Assembly: GCA_025458545.1 (NCBI GenBank)
Contig: JALOSH010000080.1
Coordinates: 1 to 11,601 of the forward strand
Direction: 5' to 3'
From: Hydrogenophaga sp.
GTDB lineage: Bacteria > Pseudomonadota > Gammaproteobacteria > Burkholderiales > Burkholderiaceae
DNA length: 11,601 nt
Below are positions 1-6,980 of this stretch, one piece after another. The translations under genes and the position numbers were made by a program. Under the pieces are notes generated by a model that had not been told where the DNA came from, did no database searches, and was given only the letters and a program-made list of their open reading frames with translations. The first letter of the stretch is position 1; the number at the start of each line of letters is the position of its first letter.

Positions 1-145
1 GCCGCAGCCGCTCCGCCCACACGGCGCGACCCACATCCGGCATGCGCTGGTCCAGAAAGTCCAGCGTGCTGGCCCAGGGTGCCGCGCCCGGCTTCACCGA
101 CGGCAAGGCCACGCAGCTGGCCGACACGCCGTGTCGCACGGGCAT
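1..145 (-). CDS. RluA-family pseudouridine synthase, N-terminal fragment (gene runs off the left edge)
   Basis: Only the first 48 codons lie in the window; the gene continues past base 1. They read from an ATG at 145-143 and include LDFLDQRMPDVGRAVWAERL. That resembles the N-terminal leader of comamonad RluA-type pseudouridine synthases, which convert uridine to pseudouridine in rRNA or tRNA: a 'tLLDFLaqR-P-VsRaeWaeRm' pattern ahead of the catalytic domain. The catalytic HRLD motif is outside the window, so the assignment rests on this leader alone. An in-frame ATG at 172-170 would add nine residues; neither start has a clear Shine-Dalgarno. The gene is divergent from the small lipoprotein gene. 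The family call is inference from pattern recognition, and substrate specificity cannot be told. Confidence 0.5.
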   Translation of the reverse strand, partial: MPVRHGVSASCVALPSVKPGAAPWASTLDFLDQRMPDVGRAVWAERLR

Positions 146-215
146 GGATGGGTGGCGGGACGAGCGTGACATGGGAACGGTTGGTGCCGATTTGTGCGAG
201 CGTTGAAAGAAGTGG

Positions 216-246
216 TTACAGGCAGGCGCCGCAGGAGCGGTATTCT
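216..246 (+). promoter_or_regulatory. Weak candidate promoter for the lipoprotein gene
   Basis: TTACAG (216-221) and TATTCT (241-246) stand 19 bp apart in the divergent intergenic region, which would place transcription start near 253. Both hexamers are imperfect and the spacer is long, so this is only a candidate. Confidence 0.2.
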
Positions 247-292
247 CGGACCGTTTCCAACCAGCCCGTCGCGCTTGGCGCGCCCACATGTT

Positions 293-577
293 ATGTCCCA
301 GCTGCCCGGCACCACAATGGACCACACCCCATCGAACGCTTTGCCAGCGCCATCCCGCATTCGACGCCTGGTTGCTGCGCTGGGGCTGGTGTCTTGCGTG
401 GCGCTGAGCGGTTGCGCGGTGATCGCCGTGGCCGACCTGGCCGCCTCGGCAGCGGTGGGTGCAGCCGGTCTGGCGGTGGATGCCGCGGTGGGCACCGCCA
501 GGATCGGCGGCAAGATCATCGGCAAAACAGCTGATGTGGTGCTCGGCAGCGACGAGGCGCCTGTCGTTCCCGATTAG
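293..577 (+). CDS. Small lipoprotein, possibly NF038104-like
   Basis: The product is about 94 residues. It has a basic n-region (RIRRL), a hydrophobic stretch (VAALGLVSCVAL) and a lipobox LSGC, so it should be cleaved by signal peptidase II and acylated on the Cys at about residue 41. The mature part is very Ala/Gly/Val-rich with small repeating turns (AVADLAASAAVGAAGL, AVDAAVGTA) and an acidic tail (GSDEAPVVPD). This resembles the tiny lipoproteins catalogued as the NF038104 family, whose function is unknown to me. The start is uncertain: ATG 293 and ATG 317 are both possible, and 317 gives a more ordinary 32-residue signal peptide. The frame stays open upstream to 194, but those codons look non-coding. 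The gene is monocistronic, divergent from the pseudouridine synthase gene and convergent with trmB. Confidence 0.7.
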   Translation: MSQLPGTTMDHTPSNALPAPSRIRRLVAALGLVSCVALSGCAVIAVADLAASAAVGAAGLAVDAAVGTARIGGKIIGKTADVVLGSDEAPVVPD

Positions 578-611
578 CCCCGGGTTTCTGTTGTTGCTGC
601 GTGCGGTCCTT

Positions 612-635
612 GTGGTCTGTGCGTTGCCAGACCAC
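612..635. terminator. Inverted repeat between convergent genes (likely bidirectional terminator)
   Basis: GTGGTCTG (612-619) and CAGACCAC (628-635) form a perfect 8-bp stem with an 8-nt loop. It lies between the lipoprotein stop and the trmB stop, the expected place for a shared terminator. Neither side has a real U-tract, so it is not a canonical intrinsic terminator and may only stabilise 3' ends. Confidence 0.45.
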
Positions 636-652
636 CCCGTGATTTCCCTTGA

Positions 653-1387
653 TCAGATGCGGCGGAACACCAGATCCCACACCCCGTGGCCGAGCTTGAG
701 GCCGCGGTTCTCGAACTTGGTCAAGGGGCGGTAGTCGGGTTTGGGCGCGTAGCCGTCGCCGCCGGCTGACGCCGTGTTGGCCAGCAGCGCTTCGGCGCTC
801 AGCACCTCCAGCATCTGCTGCGCGTACGGCTCCCAGTCGGTGGCCAGGTGCAGGTAGCCACCCGGCTTCAAGTGACGCGCCAGCCGGTTCACGAACGGCC
901 CCTGGATCAGGCGGCGTTTGTGGTGGCGGCTCTTGTGCCAGGGGTCGGGGAAAAAGATGTGCACCCCGTCCAGGCTCTGCTCGGGCAGCATATGGTCCAG
1001 CACCTCGACGGCGTCGTGCCGGAAGATGCGGATGTTCTCAATGCCGCCTTCGCCGCACAGTTTCAGCAATGCGCCCACGCCGGGCTCGTGCACCTCGCAG
1101 CAGAGGAAGTTGTCACCCGGCCGCACCTGCGCGATCTGCGCCGTGGCGCCGCCCATGCCGAAGCCGATTTCCAGGATCAGCGGCGCGCTGCGGCCGAAGG
1201 CTGCGGTGGTGTCGAGCGGCGCGCTGGCGCCGTAGTTGAGCAGGAAGCGCGGGCCGAATTCGGCGTAGGCGCGTTCCTGCCCCGGACCCATGCGACCGGC
1301 GCGCAGCACATAGCTCTTGATCTGGCGCAGGTAAGGCGCGTCTTCGGGTCTGGGTTTGGCAGCGCTGGCGTGGCGGGGATCGGTCAT
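653..1387 (-). CDS. trmB: tRNA (guanine-N7-)-methyltransferase TrmB
   Basis: TrmB uses S-adenosylmethionine to methylate N7 of G46 in the variable loop of many tRNAs, in the cytoplasm. The 244-residue product is of normal length (E. coli about 239). The SAM-binding glycine loop LEIGFGMGG is at 72-80, followed by an acidic strand-end residue (CCEVH, E98). The family signature [15 protein letters not shown] is at 145-159 and the C-terminal [12 protein letters not shown] block at 223-234, so all hallmark motifs are intact. The N-terminal section is a typical variable, basic extension. The ATG at 1387 is the only sensible start, though its Shine-Dalgarno is poor. The gene lies 61 bp downstream of gluQ on the same strand, with a possible promoter of its own in the gap. 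Confidence 0.96.
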   Translation of the reverse strand: MTDPRHASAAKPRPEDAPYLRQIKSYVLRAGRMGPGQERAYAEFGPRFLLNYGASAPLDTTAAFGRSAPLILEIGFGMGGATAQIAQVRPGDNFLCCEVHEPGVGALLKLCGEGGIENIRIFRHDAVEVLDHMLPEQSLDGVHIFFPDPWHKSRHHKRRLIQGPFVNRLARHLKPGGYLHLATDWEPYAQQMLEVLSAEALLANTASAGGDGYAPKPDYRPLTKFENRGLKLGHGVWDLVFRRI

Positions 1388-1412
1388 GGCGGGGTCGGCG
1401 TCGGGGGGTCAG

Positions 1413-1418
1413 ATTGTA
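1413..1418 (-). promoter_or_regulatory. Candidate -10 element for trmB (TACAAT)
   Basis: On the minus strand TACAAT (5/6 to TATAAT) lies 25 nt before the trmB ATG, in the short gap after gluQ. No good -35 hexamer is visible 16-18 bp upstream, so trmB may have a weak own promoter in addition to read-through from gluQ. Confidence 0.3.
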
Positions 1419-1448
1419 GGCGGCGCGCGCTCGCGGTCTGGGCAGGCG

Positions 1449-2342
1449 TCAGCCGGTGTGCATGGTGGGGAGCTTCGCCCAAAGGGACAGTGCTTCGGAC
1501 ACCGTGCCCCGGGCCTCGGGAAGACCCAGTGATTTCGCAGCCCGGTTCAGCGCGACCAGCGGATCGCTCAGGTCCAGCGCGGGTGCGCCATGTTGTTTGC
1601 TGAGCTTTTCGCCGTTGTGCCCCAGCACCAGCGGCGTGTGGCGGTACACCGGCGTTGGCAGACCCAGCGCTTGCTGCAACAGGATTTGCCGGGGTGTGTT
1701 GTCGGCCAGGTCTTCACCGCGTACCACGTGGGTGATGCCTTGGGCCGCGTCGTCCACCACCACCGCGAGCTGGTAGGCCCAGAGGCCGTCGGCCCGTTGC
1801 AGGATGAAATCGCCCACCTCGGTGGCCACATCCTGCGATTGCGCGCCCAGGCGCTGGTCGCTCCAGTGCACCCAGGCACCCGCATCGGGCACCCGAAACC
1901 GCCAGGCGCGCGGCTCCAGGCCCCGCAGCCCGCCGCGCTCGGGCCTACAGGTGCCGGGGTAGACCGCGGCGTGGTGGCGCTCGCGCTGAACGCCCTGGGC
2001 CCGCAGCGCGTTGTCAATGTCTTTGCGGGAGCACCCACAGGGGTAAGCCTGTCCGTTGGCGATCAGACGGTCCAGCGCCGCCTGGTAGAGCGCGCCGCGT
2101 TGCGATTGCCAAACCACCGGTTCGTCGCTGTGCAGGCCGCAGATGGCCAACTGGTCGAGGATCAGCCGGTCGGCACCGGGCACACAGCGGGGCGTGTCCA
2201 CGTCTTCCATGCGCACGATCCACACACCACCATGGGCGCGTGCTTCGAGCCAGCTGGCCAGGGCCGCCACGAGCGATCCCGCGTGCAGCGGGCCGGTGGG
2301 CGAGGGGGCGAAGCGCCCACGGTAAGGAGTGGATGCCGACAA
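1449..2342 (-). CDS. gluQ: Glutamyl-Q tRNA(Asp) synthetase (GluQ/YadB)
   Basis: GluQ is a truncated GluRS paralogue. It activates glutamate and attaches it to the queuosine at position 34 of tRNA(Asp), without an anticodon-binding domain. At about 297 residues it has the family's short length. Visible motifs: [14 protein letters not shown] (class I HIGH-type signature, residues 11-24), [10 protein letters not shown] (43-52), a zinc site of the family pattern C102-x-C104 ... Y128-x3-C132, and a KMSKS-type [10 protein letters not shown] (245-254). I chose the TTG at 2342 because GGAG lies 7 nt upstream and the protein then begins just before the conserved [11 protein letters not shown]. The longer GTG start at 2378 adds 12 unconserved residues and lacks a well-placed Shine-Dalgarno. 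It lies between the FAD oxidoreductase gene and trmB on the same strand. Confidence 0.95.
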   Translation of the reverse strand: MSASTPYRGRFAPSPTGPLHAGSLVAALASWLEARAHGGVWIVRMEDVDTPRCVPGADRLILDQLAICGLHSDEPVVWQSQRGALYQAALDRLIANGQAYPCGCSRKDIDNALRAQGVQRERHHAAVYPGTCRPERGGLRGLEPRAWRFRVPDAGAWVHWSDQRLGAQSQDVATEVGDFILQRADGLWAYQLAVVVDDAAQGITHVVRGEDLADNTPRQILLQQALGLPTPVYRHTPLVLGHNGEKLSKQHGAPALDLSDPLVALNRAAKSLGLPEARGTVSEALSLWAKLPTMHTG

Positions 2343-2353
2343 ACCAGGTCTCC
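2338..2353 (-). promoter_or_regulatory. Ribosome-binding site supporting the TTG start of gluQ
   Basis: The minus strand reads GGAG, seven bases, then TTG (2342-2340). This spacing favours TTG over the GTG 36 bases upstream, whose nearest GGAG is about 13 nt away. Confidence 0.5.
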
Positions 2354-2413
2354 GGAGATCGTGACTGTGCCAGCGCACGCCGCGGAACGGGCTCCGCCCG
2401 GCCGCCAGCGTGG

Positions 2414-2450
2414 TCCCCCTGGGGGGAAGCCGCGCAGCGGCGCAGGGGGG
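2414..2450. repeat. Comamonad-type G/C palindromic intergenic repeat
   Basis: The block has two nested dyads. CCCCCTG (2415-2421) pairs with CAGGGGG (2443-2449), and inside lies GCCGC (2429-2433), a 3-nt loop, and GCGGC (2437-2441). The sub-block CCCCCTGGGGGG can also self-pair. It sits directly after the oxidoreductase stop codon (TGA on the minus strand, 2454-2452) and ahead of gluQ. From memory, near-identical 35-40 bp palindromes are scattered between genes in Comamonadaceae genomes. Only one copy is present here, so the repeat status is recalled, not shown. It could act as a transcription terminator or mRNA 3'-end stabiliser, or be a REP-like element. Confidence 0.55.
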
Positions 2451-2451
2451 A

Positions 2452-3570
2452 TCAAATCATCGCGAGCGCCAGTTCCAGGCCAGACACAAATGCGTCTTCC
2501 ACCCGGTGGCCCAGGCACCAGTCGCCACACAGGCCGATGCCCTGCGCCCGGTCGTGGATGAAGGGCTTGCCCAGCGGCTGCTGGGTCTGGGCGAAGCGCC
2601 AGCGGTGCACCACGGCGTGGGTCGGCGTGGCACGGATGCCGGTGATTTCCGCGAACCCTTTGAGCAGTTTGGCCTTGACGCGCTCGGCGTCGTCTTCCAG
2701 GTGCTTGGTCGACCAGGCCGGGCTGGCCTGGATGGTCCAGCGCTCGACGCGCTCGCGCCCGGGCTTGCTGTTCTCGCGGGCCAGCCAGCTGATGCGGTGG
2801 TGGGTGCTGCGCGCGGCGTTCCACTGCGGGCCGATATGGGGCAGCCCGGGCTGCATGGCCTGGGGGTAGGCGACCATCAGCGTCCAGCAGGGCGCGACCT
2901 GCACGCCGGTGAGCTCGCGGCGCAGTTCGGGCGTGTGGCCGGAGGCCAGCAGCAGGTCGTGCGCCTGCAGGTGTGGCAAGGCCAGCACCACGCGGTCAAA
3001 ACCGCCGATGACGTGTTGCCCGCCTTCGCTGTCTTCGGCGCGCAGTTGCCACTGTTCCGGGTGCAACGCATCACGCTCCAGATGCGTGACCCGTGTTTCG
3101 GTGAGCGCGCGCGCGTGGCTGACACCGTGCAGTTCCGGCTGAACCAGCGGCTGCATCCAGAAATTGACCAGGGCGCTCATGCCGGGCGTGGCCACAAAGT
3201 GCGGCTCGGTGGGGGGTGGCGCGCTCGCCAGCACATGACCGAACTCGTCGAGCACGCGCACCGTGCTCACGCTCCAGGGGCGCACCACGTTCTGGGCCGT
3301 GAGCAGGGCGCGCGCAAAACGTTTGTCGCGCACGGTGAAGTATTGGGCGCCGTGGTCAAAACCGCCGAACTCTGTGCGGCGGGTGGCCATGCGGCCGCCG
3401 AAGCCTCGGCTCTTTTCAAACACCGTGACGCGGTGACCGGCCTGCAGCAGGGTGCGCGCACAGGCCACCCCAGCCATGCCCGCACCCACCACGGCAAAGT
3501 GCATCGGTGTTCGCGGCGCGGAGGGCTTGGATCGATGAGCGGCGGCTTTGGGCTTCTTCTGAGCGGTCAT
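2452..3570 (-). CDS. Renalase-like NAD(P)/FAD-dependent oxidoreductase
   Basis: This is a predicted cytoplasmic flavoprotein of the amine-oxidase/renalase-like group (COG3380 type); its substrate is unknown. From ATG 3570 it is 372 residues. The dinucleotide-binding Rossmann start is VVGAGMAG (27-34) with the ribose-binding acid E52, followed by the FAD-contacting block [12 protein letters not shown] (54-65) and the group hallmark [12 protein letters not shown]. Near the C-terminus [16 protein letters not shown] is the usual second FAD-contacting segment, here with an extra Cys. The first 22 residues are a Lys/Ala/Pro-rich tail not expected in the family. An ATG at 3504 (MHFAVVGAG) would remove it and give 350 residues; neither start has a strong Shine-Dalgarno. 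The frame is open upstream to 3705, but that would overlap the LysR gene and is unlikely. The gene lies 68 bp downstream of that LysR gene on the same strand. Confidence 0.88.
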   Translation of the reverse strand: MTAQKKPKAAAHRSKPSAPRTPMHFAVVGAGMAGVACARTLLQAGHRVTVFEKSRGFGGRMATRRTEFGGFDHGAQYFTVRDKRFARALLTAQNVVRPWSVSTVRVLDEFGHVLASAPPPTEPHFVATPGMSALVNFWMQPLVQPELHGVSHARALTETRVTHLERDALHPEQWQLRAEDSEGGQHVIGGFDRVVLALPHLQAHDLLLASGHTPELRRELTGVQVAPCWTLMVAYPQAMQPGLPHIGPQWNAARSTHHRISWLARENSKPGRERVERWTIQASPAWSTKHLEDDAERVKAKLLKGFAEITGIRATPTHAVVHRWRFAQTQQPLGKPFIHDRAQGIGLCGDWCLGHRVEDAFVSGLELALAMI

Positions 3571-3638
3571 GGCGCAGGGTGTGTGGAGTGGATGTGTCTT
3601 GACTGTAGCAGTGCGTGCGGTGCGTCGGCCGCCAGGTT

Positions 3639-4589
3639 TCAAGTCTGGTGGTGGTTGTTCATCAGCGCGTCGCGCGTGGTCGGGTTTTGCAGTCGGTCCA
3701 GCCACCAGCGCAGGGCGCGGCCGGTTTCACGGCTGCCGCGTGGCTGGCGCCAGGCGTACTGCAGGCGAATGTTGCGGTCCGGCCGCTGCACGTCCTTGAC
3801 CACCAGCCGCCCGGCGGTGATGTACGGCTGGGCCAGCGGCAAGGGCAGGAAACCTGCGCCCAGACCGCGCAACTGGGCTTCGAGTTTGTGCAGCAGGGTG
3901 GGCACCGTGAGCACGTCCTGGCCGGGCGAAATGTTGTGGGTCTGTCCGCTGCCGCGCAAAGTGCTGTCGGCGATCGCCACCACGCGGTGCTGGCGCCGTT
4001 CGTCCTCGCTGAGTTTGTGCTCCACCGCTGCCAGCGGATGGTGTGGCGCCACCACGAACACGAATTCCACCGATCCCAGCGGCAAAGACTGGATTTCGGA
4101 CGGGTGAGCGGTTTCGCCGGTGATGCCCAGCGCCAGGTCGGCCAGACCGTTGTACAGCGCTTCCTGTGTGCCAGAGAGCGTCTCGGCCCGCAACTTCAGC
4201 CGAGTCGGGGCACCGGTGGCGTAAAACGCCTCGCAGAGCTCGAACAAGGTGGAACGGGCCATGACCACGTCGGCTGCGATGGTCAACTGAGGTTCCCAGC
4301 CGGTCGCCACCCTTTTGACACGCTGGGCCACGGCATCGAGCTCATCGAGCAGGTGCTGCCCGGCGCGAAGCAGCTCTGCCCCGGCGGGCGTGAGCTGGGC
4401 GCGGCGCGCGCTGCGGTCAAACAACAGCACGTCGAGCGCGTCCTCGATCTGGCGCACCCGATAGGTCAGCGCACTCGGCACCATGCCCAGCTCGCGGGCT
4501 GCAGCGGCCATGCTGCCCAGGCGGGCCACGGCTTCGAGCAGGCCCAGGTTTTCGGGCGACAGGGCGGCGCGCTGGGTGGGTATGGCCAT
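3639..4589 (-). CDS. LysR-family transcriptional regulator, divergent from pirin
   Basis: This is a DNA-binding regulator of about 316 residues, normal for the family. The N-terminal winged helix-turn-helix spans about residues 12-70: LGLLEAVARLGSMAAAAREL, then the recognition region SALTYRVRQIEDALDVLLFDR and LTPAGAELL. A periplasmic-binding-like effector domain follows from about 100. The effector cannot be inferred. I prefer ATG 4589, with GGAG 11 nt upstream; a GTG at 4601 adds four residues but has no room for a Shine-Dalgarno. The pirin and WrbA-like genes are transcribed divergently from an intergenic region rich in dyads, the classical LysR arrangement, so they are its most likely targets together with its own promoter. 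The renalase-like gene lies downstream on the same strand. Confidence 0.93.
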   Translation of the reverse strand: MAIPTQRAALSPENLGLLEAVARLGSMAAAARELGMVPSALTYRVRQIEDALDVLLFDRSARRAQLTPAGAELLRAGQHLLDELDAVAQRVKRVATGWEPQLTIAADVVMARSTLFELCEAFYATGAPTRLKLRAETLSGTQEALYNGLADLALGITGETAHPSEIQSLPLGSVEFVFVVAPHHPLAAVEHKLSEDERRQHRVVAIADSTLRGSGQTHNISPGQDVLTVPTLLHKLEAQLRGLGAGFLPLPLAQPYITAGRLVVKDVQRPDRNIRLQYAWRQPRGSRETGRALRWWLDRLQNPTTRDALMNNHHQT

Positions 4590-4606
4590 GGGGAAAATCA
4601 CTCCAG

Positions 4607-4635
4607 ATTTGATGCATCAAGCATCTATCGTTCAA
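4607..4635 (-). promoter_or_regulatory. Candidate sigma-70 promoter of the LysR gene
   Basis: On the minus strand TTGAAC (4635-4630) and TCAAAT (4612-4607) are spaced by 17 bp, each 4/6 to consensus. The -35 half overlaps the T-N11-A box at 4632-4644 and the -10 overlaps the 12-bp palindrome, which fits negative autoregulation. Predicted initiation near 4600 would fall at or inside the GGAG used for ATG 4589, so the exact start sites need mapping. Confidence 0.3.
4609..4620. promoter_or_regulatory. Perfect 12-bp palindrome TTGATGCATCAA
   Basis: This is a self-complementary 12-mer just upstream of the LysR gene start. Its TTGA/TCAA ends match those of the dyad at 4639-4659. It overlaps the probable -10 region of the LysR promoter, so a regulator bound here could repress that gene. 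Confidence 0.4.
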
Positions 4636-4649
4636 CCGATTTGAATGAT
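4627..4649. promoter_or_regulatory. Candidate LysR-type operator (T-N11-A dyad)
   Basis: ATCGTTCAA (4627-4635) and TTGAATGAT (4641-4649) form a dyad with 8 of 9 matching positions around a 5-bp centre. It contains TTCAA-N5-TTGAA and the LysR-type T-N11-A spacing (T4632 to A4644). If pirin transcription starts near 4702, the box is centred near -64, the usual position of a LysR recognition site. Confidence 0.5.
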
Positions 4650-4659
4650 GCCATCAAAT
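4639..4659. promoter_or_regulatory. Second dyad ATTTGA-N9-TCAAAT
   Basis: ATTTGA (4639-4644) and TCAAAT (4654-4659) form a perfect 6-bp inverted repeat. It overlaps the right half of the T-N11-A dyad and extends toward the pirin gene, the side where a LysR activation site is expected. Confidence 0.4.
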
Positions 4660-4739
4660 GGCAGGAGCCAGCACAGGGCCGTCACTGTTCACAATACGGT
4701 CATGCCGGCAACCCATGCTGGCGAGCACGGAGACCAACC

Positions 4740-5441
<702 letters not shown>

Positions 5442-5495
5442 TTTTTTTCTGACGGTTTTTCATCGCGCTGCGGCGCTTATCAACAGGAGCTTTAC

Positions 5496-6050
5496 ATGGC
5501 GAAAGTGGTGGTGGTTTATCACTCGGGTTACGGTCACACCCAGCGCATGGCGCAATCGGTGGCGGATGGCGCTGGTGCGGAGTTGCTGGCGATCGACGCC
5601 GACGGCAACCTGCCCGAAGGTGGTTGGGACAGCTTGAATGCGGCCGACGCGATCATCATGGGATCGCCCACCTACATGGGCACCGTCAGCTGGCAGTTCA
5701 AGAAGTTCGCCGATGCGTCCAGCAAAGCCTGGTTCACCCAGGCCTGGAAAGACAAGGTGTTCGCCGGCTTCACCAACAGCGCCACCATGAACGGTGACAA
5801 GCTGTCCACGCTGCATTACCTGTTCACCCTGTCCATGCAGCACAGCGGCATCTGGGTCGGTACCGGACTCATGCCCAGCAACAGCAAGGCCGCCCAGCGC
5901 AACGACGTCAACTACGTGGGCTCGTTCAGCGGCGCCATGGCCCAGAGCCCTTCGGACGCCGGCGCCAACGAGATGCTGCCGGGCGACCTGGAAACGGCGC
6001 GCTTGTTCGGTGAACGGGTGGCCGCCACCGCCGCGAAGTTCAAGGCCTGA
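5496..6050 (+). CDS. Flavodoxin-fold NAD(P)H-dependent oxidoreductase (WrbA-like)
   Basis: This is a 184-residue soluble FMN protein of the flavodoxin/WrbA type, likely to reduce quinones by two electrons using NAD(P)H. The FMN phosphate-binding loop is HSGYGHTQRMA (9-19). The second flavin loop is GSPTYMG (56-62) followed by SWQFKKFADASSKAW, and the third region is AGFTNSATMNGDKLSTL. The C-terminal helix LETARLFGERVAATA is typical. It is slightly shorter than WrbA (about 198) and may belong to the related NADPH-dependent FMN reductase group. AGGAG lies six bases before the ATG, a strong ribosome-binding site. It follows pirin by 54 bp on the same strand and is probably cotranscribed, and a long stem-loop follows it. 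Confidence 0.9.
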   Translation: MAKVVVVYHSGYGHTQRMAQSVADGAGAELLAIDADGNLPEGGWDSLNAADAIIMGSPTYMGTVSWQFKKFADASSKAWFTQAWKDKVFAGFTNSATMNGDKLSTLHYLFTLSMQHSGIWVGTGLMPSNSKAAQRNDVNYVGSFSGAMAQSPSDAGANEMLPGDLETARLFGERVAATAAKFKA

Positions 6051-6068
6051 GCGCACCGCAGGTTCCGG

Positions 6069-6106
6069 GGCACCGGTCCGTCGCCTTCGGGGCAGCGACC
6101 GGTGCC
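6069..6106 (+). terminator. Stem-loop after the pirin/flavoprotein operon
   Basis: GGCACCGGTC (6069-6078) and GACCGGTGCC (6097-6106) form a perfect 10-bp stem. The 18-nt loop contains a smaller CC-TTCG-GG hairpin. It starts 18 bp after the flavoprotein stop codon. No U-tract follows, so it may end transcription with help or protect the mRNA 3' end. Confidence 0.5.
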
Positions 6107-6135
6107 GCTGTGGATCTGATGGCGACGCCGTGATC

Positions 6136-6164
6136 GTCGAAAGAAGGGCGCTCGGGGGTAGCAT
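6136..6164 (+). promoter_or_regulatory. Candidate promoter of the DUF599 gene, possibly leaderless
   Basis: TAGCAT (6159-6164) resembles a -10 hexamer and ends exactly 6 nt before the ATG at 6171, so transcription would begin at or next to the start codon. Seventeen bases further upstream is GTCGAA (6136-6141), a poor match to TTGACA. The same GTCGA-N17/18-TA-rich hexamer-N6-ATG layout occurs before dnaE. Confidence 0.4.
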
Positions 6165-6170
6165 CCGCGC

Positions 6171-6872
6171 ATGACGATCATCAACATCCTCCCCTGGGCA
6201 GACTGGCTGGCGCTGGTCTGCTTTTTGTTTTTGTGGGTCGGTTACGCCTGGTTTGCCCGTGTGTGGGGCATCAAAAAAGGCTCGCTGATCCAGACCACCA
6301 ACCGCTACCGCGGCTACTGGATGAAGCGGGCCACCCACCGCGACCCGCGCCTGCTCGACGGCGTGATCACCCAGACGCTTTCGCACACCCCGGCGTTTTT
6401 TTCGTCCACCTCCATCCTGGTGATCGGTGGCCTGTTTGCCCTGCTCGGCACCACCGAAAAAGCGACCGAACTGATGAGCGAGATCCCGTTCGCACAGACC
6501 ACCACCTTGCTGGTCTTCGAGTTCAAGATCCTGGTGATCGTGGCGATCTTCGTCTACGCGTTTTTCCGCTTCTCGTGGTGCATGCGGCAATACACCTTTG
6601 TGTCGCTGGTGATTGGTTCCATGCCGCCGCCGGAAGACTTCGAGTCGGGCAAGTTCGACCGCAAAACCTACGCCGACCGCGCCGCCGCCATGGTGGGTGC
6701 AGCGGCTGAAACCTTCAACGACGGGCTGCGTGCCTACTACTTTTCGTTCGCTGCCATGGCCTGGTTTTTTTCACCACTGGCCCTGGTGCTGGGCACGGTG
6801 GCCGTGGTGGGTGTGCTGTACATGCGCGAGTTCCGTTCCGAGGTGTTGCACATCCTGCGCGAAGACCAGTAG
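6171..6872 (+). CDS. DUF599 family integral membrane protein
   Basis: The product has 233 residues and, by hydrophobicity, four membrane segments at about 10-30, 80-95, 111-132 and 192-216. Sequence blocks match what I know of DUF599 (PF04654): a first segment LVCFLFLWVGYAWF, a middle FFSSTSILVIGGLFALLG, then FRFSWCMRQYTFVSLVIG (132-149) and the conserved FNDGLRAYYFSFAAMAWF (182-199), ending with LYMREFRSE (216-224). The function of the family is not established and nothing here points to one. The gene stands alone between the stem-loop at 6069-6106 and the dnaE promoter. No convincing Shine-Dalgarno precedes the ATG (a GGGGG run lies 12-16 bases upstream), consistent with a leaderless start. 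Confidence 0.85.
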   Translation: MTIINILPWADWLALVCFLFLWVGYAWFARVWGIKKGSLIQTTNRYRGYWMKRATHRDPRLLDGVITQTLSHTPAFFSSTSILVIGGLFALLGTTEKATELMSEIPFAQTTTLLVFEFKILVIVAIFVYAFFRFSWCMRQYTFVSLVIGSMPPPEDFESGKFDRKTYADRAAAMVGAAAETFNDGLRAYYFSFAAMAWFFSPLALVLGTVAVVGVLYMREFRSEVLHILREDQ

Positions 6873-6945
6873 TGCCGGTGCCTGCGGCGCCCCACGGAGC
6901 AGGGGTTAGCCGAGGCAGACCGGCAGAAAACTGGCGCCCGCCGAA

Positions 6946-6974
6946 GTCGATGCCGGGGAGCAGGCTTCTAAAAT
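6946..6974 (+). promoter_or_regulatory. Candidate dnaE promoter, possibly leaderless
   Basis: TAAAAT (6969-6974, 5/6 to TATAAT) ends 6 nt before the dnaE ATG, which places the expected first transcribed base at or beside A of the ATG. GTCGAT (6946-6951) lies 17 bp upstream of it. No Shine-Dalgarno sits at a usable distance: the bases just before the ATG are GGCCGG. Confidence 0.5.
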
Positions 6975-6980
6975 GGCCGG

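Noticed and set aside
2410..4107. A 565-codon plus-strand frame across the oxidoreductase and LysR genes
   Set aside because: Antisense shadow of two well-supported minus-strand genes; low-complexity product.
3615..4739. Upstream extension of the pirin frame to 3615
   Set aside because: It would overlap the LysR gene antisense and place hundreds of unconserved residues before a complete pirin domain. ATG 4740 has a good ribosome-binding site.
5442..5460. T-runs right after the pirin stop codon as an intrinsic terminator
   Set aside because: No G/C stem precedes the T-run, and the flavoprotein gene with a strong ribosome-binding site follows 54 bp later, so cotranscription is more likely.
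5460..6590. A 376-codon minus-strand frame opposite the flavoprotein and DUF599 genes
   Set aside because: Antisense shadow; the product is a low-complexity Gly/Arg/His/Val string without known motifs.
6877..6891. GGTGCC-TGC-GGCGCC hairpin just after the DUF599 stop codon
   Set aside because: Short stem needing a G-U pair, with no U-tract; expected often by chance at this GC content.
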